Made by a program: the position numbers and the translations under genes. DNA of 64,000 nucleotides from Cryphonectria parasitica EP155 (taxonomy: Eukaryota > Ascomycota > Sordariomycetes > Diaporthales > Cryphonectriaceae), in contig NW_024468916.1 in the NCBI RefSeq assembly GCF_011745365.1, positions 1,471,630 to 1,535,629 on the forward strand. Direction: 5' to 3'. Below are positions 19,467-31,227 of this stretch, one piece after another (the first letter of the stretch is position 1; the number at the start of each line of letters is the position of its first letter). The notes beneath the pieces were generated by a model. That model was given only the letters and a program-made list of their open reading frames with translations, was not told the DNA's origin and made no database searches.

Positions 19467-22400
19467 TTAGGGCTTGGCGACCTGCTCCTTGCGGAAGAAC
19501 TTGAAGTAGCCAAAGGGAATGACAAGCTGGAAGGCAAGGCAGATCCAGAACCACTTCTGGGCGGCGCCGGGGAGGGCGCCCTGGCTAAAGTCGGGGAAGG
19601 TGGTGTTGGCGTCGAGGCGGTTAGGGCTTGTCGCCCTGGCCAGCATAGTCACTGCGGCACCAACAGCCTGGGTGCCGATGAGCACGGCAAGCACGTGCTG
19701 TCTTGTCAGCGTGGCGAGCAGCATCATGCCCAAGCCCACGCCCTGGATGGCGTCGAGCAGGCCGAGCCACAGCCACAGGCAGCGCGAGAGGATGGCCGAG
19801 GCCAGACCCGAGCCAACCCATGGGACGTACCAGCCAATGCCGGAGCAGCCCCAGAGCATCTGGGCCCAGCGGGGGGCGCCGAGGCCGATGGCGAAGATGG
19901 GGAGGAGCCAGGTGTGCTCGTCCGAGAAGAGGCTGAAGACGTAGAGGACGATGCTCCACAGGCCGACGAAGAAGCCCAGGGCCAACACGGCGGCGGCCCA
20001 GGCAGGGAGGTACTGGCTGTCAAAGAGGAACTCCCAGTTGCGGCCGTAGGGGGCGGACAGCCAGTAGTTCTGGATGATGATGGCGACGAAGAACCAAGGG
20101 ACGAGCTTTCTGTGGAGCAGGGAGATGTACAGGCCGGGGATGGACTCGGGCGACTGGCGGTAGTAGTCGGGAAGGCCGAGGAAGAGAACAACGCCGATGA
20201 CCCAGAAGACAACAGCAAGGGGCACGCAGACCACGAGGCCCAGTGGCACGTCAGAGTTGCCAATGGTGCCAGTAATAGTAGCCTCAGACAATGCGACGAG
20301 AGATCCCCAGTACCAGAGCATGAGTGTGTAGACCTGGGAGATGCCGGCGACGGAGATGGCCCGGAGGACCCATGACTTGGTCGGAGAGCCACCTAAATTT
20401 TGGGTCATCAGTATCACTCTCTGGAGAGAGGAAGCAAGAAACAAAAGAAAGGAAGAAACTCACCCTCGTCACCAAAGTTCAGAGCAAACATGACACCGCC
20501 GCTACTAGCACCAGCCGCATACAGAACAGTAGCGATCAGCTCCACGGTCTCCTGTGTGGTAGAGTCGCTGATGAAACCCGTGATTCCCATGCAGGCAAAG
20601 GCCAGGCCGAAGAAGGCCCAGGGCAAGGCGATGCTGTACAGAGACTTGAAGTTGCGGACCATAAGCCACCACATGATGGAGGTGACCAGATAGACGGAGC
20701 CGATAATGTACAGCTTGTTGGTGGTCTGCGAGGCCTCGCCGGTCAGCAGAGTGATTTGGTAGGAGTTGACAGACAGGATCTGGCCGAGCGCCATCAGGAA
20801 GGCGTAGATGGGCCAATCTCCGATGCGGATCGATAGGAACCTGGTTGAGACGCAAAGATAGATTTGTCAGTAAAAAAGAATGGCTTCATCAATCATCAAA
20901 AGGAAGAAAACAACAGGAGGACTGGAATGATAACTCACTTCCTCAACCCGGTCGGCGCCTTGTAACCGGAACCCAACAAGAATTCATCGTCAACGTCTAA
21001 TTCGCGCGGTGAGTCGGCTTCCGTGCTCATATACGTATTGATACTGTGGGGAGTAATACTGCGATGCCTTGGCCGGCCCCTGCTGACGATGGACGAGTTC
21101 CTGTGCTTGCCGTCCCTGCTCTCGGGCCGCCTGCCCATGGGGCTGCGCGTGCGGCTCGCGTCACGGCTGTCGATGCCCAGCTTGGCGTTGCGGTACCGCT
21201 TGAACCACTCCTTCTCGCTCTTCTTGAGGAACTCCTCGATGCACAGGTCGGTGTGCGAGTTCTTGGCCGTGATGCCGTCGAGCATCTCCTGGTACTCGGC
21301 AAAGAATTCGCCGTTTGCGTCTGTGAAGGACAGGTCCACCTTCTGCAGCTTCATGTCGTGCCGCTCGCCCACCACGTCGCTGAGCGACAGCTGGCTGCCG
21401 CGGTTGCCCTGCTGGTAGAAGCTGGGCTTGGGCAGCGGCAGGCCTGTCATCGGGTCGGTGAAGTCGGGGGCTACAGAGCCGGGCCGCATCGAGGTGTGGC
21501 CGTCCTGCTGCGCGCGCATGGCAAAGCTGTCAAAGGACGCCACGCTCGCGTGTGATCCGGGCTCCAGGCTCGACCAGGGAAACTTGGGCGTCATCAGGCC
21601 AGGCGAGCCGAGGTTGCTCAGGTTGCTGGCCGACGAGAGGCGGCTGTGGCTTGTTCCGAACACAGGCGAGGGCAGCCCGTTGGGGGAGGTGGCCTGGAGG
21701 TCCGGCGAGGGCGAGGAATGATGCATCAGGGAGCTGCTCACCATGGTCGGTGACGAGATCTCGACCTTGAAGCCGGGTGTGGACGGCCTGGAAGTACCGG
21801 GTGTGTCGGGCCCAGTGCCGGAGTCGTTTGCATATGTGTTGAGCGAGAGCATGGACCTGCTCACAAACAGATTCTTCTTCTTGGTCGCCTCCTTGTGCGA
21901 GATGCGGATCGACTCGTCGTAGAGGTTGTCGATCTGGTGCACCCACTGCTTCACGGGGAACCGCTGCTTGGCGGACCACGCGCGCATGAGCGCCCGCACC
22001 TGTTTCTTGGACTCGAGCGCCTCCTTCAGCGAATGCCTGAACTGGTCCAGCAAGTGAGCAGGCGTCATCGACTCTACGGTATACCACCAGCCTGGCATCT
22101 GTCCAAGGCCGCCCACCCTGGCGCCGACACCCAGCGCACCTTTCCTTCCGAACTCGACGGCGACGAGACCAAAAGGCTCATCACGGGACGGGATCAGAGC
22201 GAACTCGGCGCCGCTGAAGATATAGGGCGGAAGCTGTGTGAACTCGGGCTTCGAGAACACCCTCCTGGGGTACTTTTCCATCAGCTTAGCGAGCTTAAGG
22301 GCAGCAAACTTGCCGTATAAATCGATGACGGGACCGACGCAGATAAGTTGTGTCTTTGGGTATTTCTCCAGGATGCTGGGGAAGATATCGGCAATCAGGT

Positions 22401-25400
22401 CGACACCCTTTTGGAGAGACCAACGGCCGACAAAGACAAACAGCTCAGCCGTCGGGTCGACCTCAAGACCAGCCCACTCCTGGGCCTTGACACGGAGATC
22501 GGCACGACTGGCCTCAAATGCCTCGTCAATTTCAATGCCGTCCTTGCTGCTGCTCGTGGCATCTTTCTCGGGCTCCCATGCGGCTGTGTCCGAAGGGTCG
22601 GGGTTGGGAAGCTGGCCGATGTTCTTCAGACTCCAGAAGATGGGGTAGCGGGCCAGCGAGCGGTCACCGTACTTCTTGGACACGCCTACAGCGCCGAAGC
22701 CCCTCTGGTGATAGCGCAGATAGCTGGCGCCGGCATGGAGCAGGTTGAAGACGGAGCCGTACTGGACATACTTCTTGACGACCTCGTTCGGCAGGTTGAA
22801 GACCTCGCAGACCTCCTTGCTCTCCTCAGGCGTGCGCATCGGCCAAAGACCCTGGAATTCGGCGTTATGGAGTGAGAGACAGACGGGAATGACCTGTGGC
22901 AAAAGGTACAGAGGGGCAATGGCACCGTGGTAATCGTTAATGTGGTAGATGTCGACGGGGAACCGGCGCATAGCCTCGGCGATACAGCTGTTCCAGGCGG
23001 CATACAGGATACCACTCTCAATGTCGTCCATCCTGGCAATGTAGGGCTCGGCCTTGGTCTGCTGGCGGAAGATGGGCGCATCGAGGAGGACGTAGGTGAT
23101 GTTCTTGACCTTGTGGTACTGCACGTTGACCTCGTAGGACTCGCCCATGATCTCGACAAACATAGACTCGGCGGGCTCGTCCATCGGGTACTCAATGCCG
23201 CCCACGCAGGGGACCACCCAGATGAGGTTGACGTGTTCCAGGGCCGTGCTCATCAGCTTGGCCATGACACCCAGACCACCGATCTTGATGCTGATGTTCC
23301 AATCATCGATATTGTATTCCATGGTGGCGATCAGGACGGTCTTCCTCTCGCCTGCAGACTTGACCACAGGCAGCGACGTGGACGCCGAAGACGGCGAGAG
23401 GGCTCGGAGGGCGATGCTGTGCTTCCCCCGCTTCTCGTCTGCGTCCGAGGGCTTCAGGAGGCCGTCGAGCGAGATGAACAGCTTGGACTTTCTCTTGAAG
23501 CCCTTCTTGTTGACCTTGACCTGGTAGAAGCCGCGGATGTACACCCATCCTGCCAGGCCGGCGGTGATGATGGGGATGATGGCCAGGAACCAGAAGAGCC
23601 AGACCTGCAGGGGCGCGCTGCCCGTCGGCACAGCCTTGATGGACCAGGTCGCATCGTCGATGACGATCTTGTACGAGAGGAATGGCCATGCCGGGGCCGT
23701 TGTCATGTTGAACACGTTGGTTGACAGACTGCTCGGCGCCAGCCTGTCGAGGATGCCATCGCCGTCGATATCGCCATACAGGAAGGTCTGGTCCGACTGG
23801 CCATCGGGGTTCATGCCCCAAATGTTGGCCTGCACCTGGGCCGGCCATTCGTACATGAAATGCATTTCCCATGTGTTGTTGTCCGTGAGCGCCATGGAGT
23901 TGGGCACGCCCGAGTCGAAACCCCAGTCGTTGAAGTCGCCATGCATAAAGATATGGGGCTGGTGGCGCTGGTGGGTGACGCCGTAGTCGCCATGCTGGAT
24001 GAAGGCCGAGGACCCGAGGGGCCGGCTCCAGTACTGAACCATGAGGTGGTAGCCGTCCCAAGCCTGTTTCGAGGTTCCGGACCAGGTGAGAGTCGTGACG
24101 GTCTGGGTGTCGCCCGTGTAGTTGTTCCAGCTGCTCCAGCTCGAGCCCCAGTTGGTGCTGTACCGCCACTTCTGGGCGCCGGGAGCCCTGTGGTGGACGG
24201 TCATAATCTCGTCATCGTTCACGGTCAAGAGCGCAGACGAGTAGTTGCCCTTCTGCGGCCAGACTACGGGGTTGGTAGGCAGACCCTGTCGGATGAGGAA
24301 GTGGTCGATGCTGTCGGTTACGACACCGTCCGCCGTAGACGCGTTGGCGACAGTGAGCCTGTGCACACCGTCCTGCAGTCCAGAAAGGGTCGCAGTCCAG
24401 GTCCAGGCCGTAGGAATGTAGCCGACAAAGTCTCCGACCTCTGTCTCGTTCACGGCGCCACACGTAGCTGAACTCAAGCTGGTCAGGTTCTGGGCCCCAT
24501 AGCCATCCAGGTACGACTCGACATAGATAGCAGAGCTGACTGCGGTGCAGTCCATCTCAACCGAGAAGCCCAGCACAATCTCCAACTCGCCTGTCGAGTT
24601 CACGGACGAATCGATCTGGAAGTCGTGGCCTGGCGAGAACTTGGTGATCATGGGCGCAGGGGCGACATAATCGTCGCTGACAACAAATACCTTGAACTCG
24701 TACGGCTGCATGGTGATGCTGGAGAAACAGCCCATGTTGGCGTCCGTGCCTGTCCAGTTGGTGTTGGAGACAGAAGAGTCCTCAAGCGTGTAGACGGACT
24801 CGCTCGAGTTCATGAGGTTCCTGACAGACTTGCCCGCATCAAAGGGCGAGAGGAAGGCCTTCTCCTCTGTGCTGCAGTCAAATGTGTAGTCGGTCGTCAC
24901 GTTGTTATTGTGGAAGACCAGCCAGACGGGCGTCGTGCTGTTGGACGATACTGTCTGGGTCTGCGTGTTGTATGCGCGGACAACGCTCCAGATGCCGAAC
25001 TCGGTGGCTGTTGTGCTGCCGCTGAGCAGGGTGTAGCTGGTCTGGTTGGATAGCTTGGCCAGGAGCCAGCCACCCTCGAGAACAGGAAACGAGTCTCGCA
25101 GGGAGAACATGTACTTCATGGTGTTTCGGATGGCGGCTGAAGGATCCCGGTGGTCCAGCGCCTGCGAAGCGTCTGTACAGCCTGTCATTGCCTTGTCGGC
25201 TGGCCAATCGACAAAGATGGTGCTTCCCAGCGTGTAACAACCGTGCCTCATCCAGGCCTGGGAGGGCGAGAAGGCTTGTCGGCCGTAGACGTAGTTGTCA
25301 GCTGTGCTGTCGACAACGTACAGGTCCTGCTCCTCTCCGTAGTAGACGAGAGGAATGCCGGGCATCAGTAAGGTGGTGACCATGTAGCCCAGCATCATGC

Positions 25401-27087
25401 GCCTTGTTCCTTGCTCAATACCAGGCCAGCGGAAGACATCCTGGTTTGCCACGCCGTACAGGTGACGAGGATCAAACTCGCCCGTGTTGGCGTTGTAAAA
25501 ATCATTGGACAGCATCATCTGGTTCCACATCTCGACCCAGTCGGTGGGCAGATCGTAGGCAGCCTCGAGGTTTCCGCTCAGGCCGAGAAAGCGCGTCAAG
25601 AAACGATACACAGAGTAGTGGAACGCTCCAGCATCCAGGGCGCTGTTGCCCGGATCACGGAGGAAGTTGTCGCTGTCCGTCTCGTTCCAGTCCAGAGTCT
25701 GGGCCGAGGTCACATCGTCCACCCACATATCGAGGGAGCGGCCGCGGCCGACCCAGATGGATCCGAGGGTGTTGCCAGATGTGATCTCGCCCACCACCAT
25801 GAAGTTGGTCTTGTTATACTTGATCGCACAATCGCGAACCGAGGAGGTGAAGGCGGCCTGCGCATCGACTGTCACCTGCATAGCCTTGTCGACCCGGAAA
25901 CCATCGATATCGAGCGCAGCGATCGTCATGCAGGAGAAGCGCTCGAGGCGCTCGCGTACGGGCGCATACCACTCACGCAGACGGTCCTGGACGGAGGCGA
26001 ACTTGGAGAGCTGGCGCTCCCAGTCGGGGTACACACCAAAGGCCTCAATGTCGCCATACTGGTCGAAGTCGCTGTTGTAGCAACCCACGAGCTCGTCCGA
26101 GCTGTTGAAGTCAACCAGCTCGCCAGTCTCATACCAGAATGTAGGATAATCGCACGACTCGTTGTACGTGTTGCCGAAATCGAAATCGAGGTACTGTCTG
26201 GACGTCTTCCACTCGACCTTGTGTTCCTTGACAGAGAAGGGCGCACTGGTATTCAGGTAACCCTCGAAGCCAATCAAGTCGCCGAGGCTAAAGAATCACA
26301 TGACTTGTGAGAAGCTGTGAAGACGGGAAACGATGGGAGGAGGAAAGGAGGTGGGGGAATTCTACTTACGTGGCCATCGTGTTGTCGAGAATGACATACA
26401 TGCCCCGATCATGGATCTCGTCCACAGTATTCTGCCACATTGTCACATTGCCAAAGTGTTTATCGAGCATAGTCAGATCGAGCGGCTGGCGCAGTCTTGT
26501 CAGTATGAGAGGCACGTGAATGGGACGGTATCCTCATGTAGACCTACCGAATATGCGTCTGCGCCCCATGGCTGGTTGATGAAAGGAGATCCAGCAAGAT
26601 AGATTCCCTATTGATTTTGAGTTTTGAGCTTCTGGTCAGCAAAGAACTGGTTGCGAGGTATCATAGACAGCAGGGATCCAAGACAGCTTGTCAGAGGACG
26701 AGATGGTATGTGTGTGGTGCGCACCTTGATGCCCATGCCGGCGATATAGTCCAGCGAGTCCACCAAGCCCTGCAGGTCACCACCATTGCGAATCTGCGTG
26801 GCCATCATATCCGTCTCGAAAAGCGTGTCGTTGGCATTGTCGTTGGTTGGATCGCCGTTGACAAAACGATCCATAAACACGGTATAGAAGGGAAACCTCC
26901 AATTGTCGGGGGATTTGTGGTAGTCATGGTCGGTTCGTGGTTCTATCCAGTAGTCGAGGGGATTCGTTGCCGTCGTGTTCGCATTAAGATTATATTCTGC
27001 CTCGGAGGCGTCGTACTTGAGTCCGTGAACGAGTGTAGTAGTCGAGCATAAAAGAGTGATGGCCGGTAGCCACGGAAGGGAAAACAT
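19467..27087 (-). CDS. ags1: Alpha-1,3-glucan synthase (cell wall)
   Basis: A plasma-membrane enzyme that makes alpha-1,3-glucan. Six exons on the minus strand (27087-26725, 26607-26548, 26485-26370, 26287-20939, 20840-20464, 20392-19467) give 2,396 residues, the normal length. Order: signal peptide (MFSLPWLPAITLLC); GH13 amylase-like domain with region I VILDNTMAT, region II DGFRVDKA (nucleophile D313), region III VVGEITSGN (E347) and region IV VANQDVFRWP (D463); one membrane segment at about 1076-1097; cytosolic GT5 glycogen-synthase-like domain at about 1160-1640 with KIGGLGVM and RDEPFGLVAVEFG; a Ser-rich linker; and a multi-pass C-terminal domain (about 1963-2396) thought to export the polymer. 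The first donor (GTGCGC) is weak but keeps frame. The neighbour at 31228 is a divergent GPI-anchored GH13 protein. No truncation was seen. Confidence 0.95.
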
Positions 27088-27256
27088 CGTCACCACCACC
27101 ACCGCAACTCACCCAATGGTGAGAAAATGGTGTAGAGTGAAAACAGCAGCAAAAAAAGAAAAAAAAAAAAAGAATGACCGGATGCTCTATAGAGACATAA
27201 CCCGATTGCTGTCTTCCAATAACGATAGACAAGCGACTACTACTACCAAGAGAGAG

Positions 27257-27259
<3 letters not shown>

Positions 27260-27322
<63 letters not shown>
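27260..27322. repeat. Compound (AG)n-(TG)n microsatellite
   Basis: About 17 AG units run directly into about 14 TG units, 170-235 bp upstream of the ags1 start codon (minus strand). On the coding strand this reads (CA)n then (CT)n, within the likely promoter or 5' UTR. Confidence 0.92.
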
Positions 27323-28099
27323 ACGATGAGCAGCCACAGGATCGATAAGTGAGTGACAAGACAATAGAAAGGGAAGGACGGCAAGATGTCTAGATGGCGC
27401 CGGATAGACACAGAAGTGTCCAAGTTCACGGCTAGCCCTACGACCGGGAGTCTTTTCCCACCACCCCTCGCTAAGAGGGGCCGTTCTCGATGCTACGATG
27501 CTTAACAGGGGGTTTTCGCCATGGTGGAGAGAGTGTAGAGAGAGGGAGGATATTTTGGCATCCTTCGCGCACACTCCCAAGGTTGTACAGTATCTTCACT
27601 GTCCACATCGAGCTGAGCTAAACTTAGCTTAGACTCCTGTCCCGGCGTCCACGACATGGGATGACAGATTTGCTCTCAGCCACACCAAGGACATTATTTC
27701 TTGGGTGGGAGGGGGTGGTATGGAAAAGGGGGGGACGGGGGTTGCTGCGGATTCTGTCCGCGACAAAGCTGGTGGGGGTGGGAGGCAGGTACTGGGTTTG
27801 GTGTAAGAGAGGCGCGCGCATACCCCATCATGAGTAGCTTTCGAGGCGGACGGTGGAGGTGGTGTCAAGAGACGAGCCCCTGGCCATGGAGAATTGAAAG
27901 TGAAGGACAGTACCTGCTTACTTACCATGAACCTGTGGCTCGTCCATACCCGTTCGGGTTCAGGAGGGCCAAAACAACGATGCATCCATCCCAACAGGCA
28001 CCTTGCCCACCGTGATCCCTCATCTTCTGTCTCTCTCTCTCTCTCTCTTCTTTCGACCAGGCTGGCTCCTCTTTGACCAAGGTTGGGTCTGTTATTTTG

Positions 28100-28129
28100 C
28101 CTTCTTCTTCTTCTTCTTCTTCTTCTTCT
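28100..28129. repeat. (CTT)n microsatellite
   Basis: About ten CTT triplets in the ags1-GH13 intergenic gap. It is responsible for an artificial poly-Arg run in an overlapping open frame. Confidence 0.85.
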
Positions 28130-31100
28130 ACATCTTTTCCCCTTCCGCCCCTCCTGCTTCAGCTTCTGTCCGGTGTTAGCTGCAACGGAGGCCTGTAATA
28201 TCGATCCTTGCAGGACCCAAATCTCCACCGGTCTAAAGAACCAGTCCGTTGCGCTGGACCATGAGTGGACACTCATTAGAGATACTCTTTTCAGAACCAA
28301 CACAGTGGGCGTGTAGGGGAAGAGAGAGAAACAGGAAGAAAACCTTGGCGTCTGGCCAGTGATATGCCCCACAAACCCGGGTGCCGCCTGGGGGCACAGC
28401 ACCATAGTAGTACTAGGTCCAAGCTGCGTCCGGGGCCCTTTATGCGGTCACCATTGGGCCTCGCAGGGTGATGAGCACACACCACCCGTACTGCAAAGTG
28501 GTGTGTTGTGGTGGTAGTCATTTTCCATGGCCCGGCTTTAGCTCGGGGGAGAGACTGTGTAAAGGCGAAGCCTCTCCCCCCTCGTCACCGACTGTATCCC
28601 TCCTTAAACCCCCTATACCCTTCCCCCTCCTCCAGCCATGAATGCTTTGTCAAGGTCGTCGTGGCTGGACGCGCAAGACGTACCCACAGGGCTGACGCTG
28701 CCAACGCGGATTGGTCTGTGCAGGGGAGGGAACAGCTTGGGAGACCGCCATAACTGAAAGGATCGAAAGAGAAAGAAAAAAAAACGAAAAAAAAAAAAGG
28801 CCAGAATCAGGCACAGACAGGCACACAACAGCAATACACAAGATCCAAGGCCGAGCGAGGACGGCTCTAGGGCCCGTGATCCTGAAAATAGATGGGCGGT
28901 CGAAGCGAGCCTAACGAGAAAAATAAGACCAAAAAGATTTTGTGTGGGCGCGCAAGTCGAATCGGCAGGAAATGATGATCATGCCTTCTGCAACGTGGGA
29001 GAGCATGGACCCTCAGTCCTCTTTGGGCAAAGCGTCAGGGCCAGAAGCATCTGGAAAACGGGCATCTCCTTGCAGAAAACAGCACGCCAGAGGATACGAG
29101 GTACCGGGAGAGCCAGGTACATCCCAGCAGATAGAGAGGAGCCGCTGCAGGGGCCGCTGACCACTGAGCTTGCTGGAGCATCATCACAGCTACCAAAAAG
29201 GGATGCGCCTATCGCCGTGGTGGCGCAATAAGGTTATCAACTCCCCTGCCCGAACACCCACTCATTTCCACTCAGGATACTACCATGTACAAACAAGATC
29301 TGATTTTGTACTGTGGTACGTGGCCCATAAGAACATAATGAAAAGAAAGAAAAGGGAACGGGAAAGGGAAAACCGAGGCCGCAAGAGACTTTGACTGCCC
29401 ACCGCACACGCCCACGCCCAAGCCTCAGCCCCACGTTCGTTCTTGCGGCACGCCGTAAGCTCCCCCCCCCCCGGGCCTACTTTTACTATTGTATGGTACT
29501 GCCAAGTGCTAAGAGTACTAGTTTTTGATATCCGACTCCATCTTTTCCCACGAGTCGCAAACTCTCTTCTCCTCTTTGCCTCCTCGCCCCTCGCGTCCTC
29601 CACCCTTGGCCAGCGTGACAACGAGTCAGGAAAACGGTGCTCCCGTCCTGCTTCATCCTTTGTAGTAACACAATGCAATTGAAAAGAGAGAGAATAGTAC
29701 TCATTTTAGTAATAGCTCAGGACTATCGTCTACCATAGTAAAGTCGGCACTTCTTCCCCCTGAGCTAGGACTCGCGAGTCGGATGAATGAAGGCCGGGGA
29801 AAGAGACCTCAGCTCTCCCCGTGTCTTGACCCGTCCGCCCGTCGACAATGGGCATTGTAACGGCCAACCAACCACCGACGATGGCGCCAGAGGTTTATCT
29901 GGTATCAGTCTGCCGCGGTGTGTGTGTGTGTCGATCTTAATCACACGCCCTTATCTCGCCCTGAAGAAGGGGGGTTGGGGATGTATATGTCTAAGTAAGA
30001 GTGTGTGAATATGTTGTGGTTGCTAGGATATCGGACCATAATACCAGGCCGATAAGAGGTGGCCTGCTAAACGCGCACACGCTTCTGCACGAGAAAAGGG
30101 TGAAGAAGACCAACCAACAAGAGAGCCAACCCCCCCCCCTTTCCCCCACCCCAGTTCAAAGAAACCTAAAAAGAAAAGAAAAAAAATTGGGTCATTGACA
30201 TGTTGGTAACAGGGGCACGACTTGGCTTTCATGCCCCCAATCCAAAACTAAATTTCCCGTCCTGACCCATCTCACACCATGACTGGCTGAATATGGACGT
30301 ACTGGTTGTTGTAATTTCTCAATACGACCGTCGCTACTATTGTACAGAGGTACCCTTCAACATGGGCACGAGTCTGCCTGGATGCTCCATGTACCTCAAT
30401 CTACTACAGTATTACTACTATGTACTAGTCCAGGCGGTCCAGTCTGGTGCTTCTTGCCCTTGCCCATCCGAGATAAGCCTCTCGAAATCTCTTCGACCTG
30501 ACGGCTTGGTCGGAAAGCCCACGAAACAAGCCTCAATCAACCAAAGTCTTGTCCAGATCCACCCACCCATATGGATCCCCACGATGGACACACTGAATGC
30601 TATACGGAGAATCTAAAATTGGGGCTGGCTGAAAGGGCCGTGTTCCTTAGACTTAGCCAAGACCACCAACGACGGTGATGGCGGCGTCGAGAGTCGCAAA
30701 GAGAAGAAAGAGAAGAGAGCAAAGAAGAAAAAAAAAAGCGGTCGCTACCGTCCGCCAAGGGTGTCGATCTGCTGAATTTGAAATGGACTCCGTTCGGATA
30801 CGACGGCCAACACAAATGGGCGGACCCCTGGCAGTCTGGGGGTTCCGAGGGAAAAGAAGAGCCAATTTCCCCCGTGGGATGAACCACCTGACAATCCGCT
30901 TCGCCTTTTCCTTCCACAAGGTTGTATGGATTTGCTCGTCTTCAATTGACACTTCTCCTACCTCACGTCACTCGTTCATTTGCCCTTTTGGTCCTACCAC
31001 CTGGGGAAAGAAGAAGCAGAAGAAGAAAGTAAGAGAATCAGGGACTTGTTTCTCATCTTCCTTCGTTTCTACACGCTCTTTTCAGACTCTCTTTCCGAAT

Positions 31101-31227
31101 ACTACTTTCCGTGGAGAAGTGGAGGTGCTGCGTATGCCCTCATTACGCTTTAAGCATTGACTCAACATAGTTTCTCGTTATCTTTTGTTAAAACCCAACG
31201 CTCTCTCTTTTCTTCAAAGAAGGCACC

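Larger units (their letters stand above)
27088..31227. promoter_or_regulatory. Long divergent upstream region between ags1 and the GPI-anchored GH13 gene
   Basis: A 4.1 kb gap that must contain both promoters. It carries a compound (AG)n(TG)n microsatellite at 27260-27322, a CTT repeat at 28100-28129, CT runs near 28030, and poly(C) runs at 29462-29472 and 30130-30139. The longest open frame (27629-28405, minus) is interrupted by repeat-encoded Arg runs and looks non-coding. The size leaves room for long 5' UTRs, a non-coding RNA or distal regulatory sites. None could be demonstrated from sequence alone. Confidence 0.5.

Noticed and set aside
27629..28405. 258-codon minus-strand frame between ags1 and the GH13 gene
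   Set aside because: Its middle is a poly-Arg run produced by the CTT repeat, the rest lacks any domain or helix pattern, and it has no clear start context. It is treated as non-coding.
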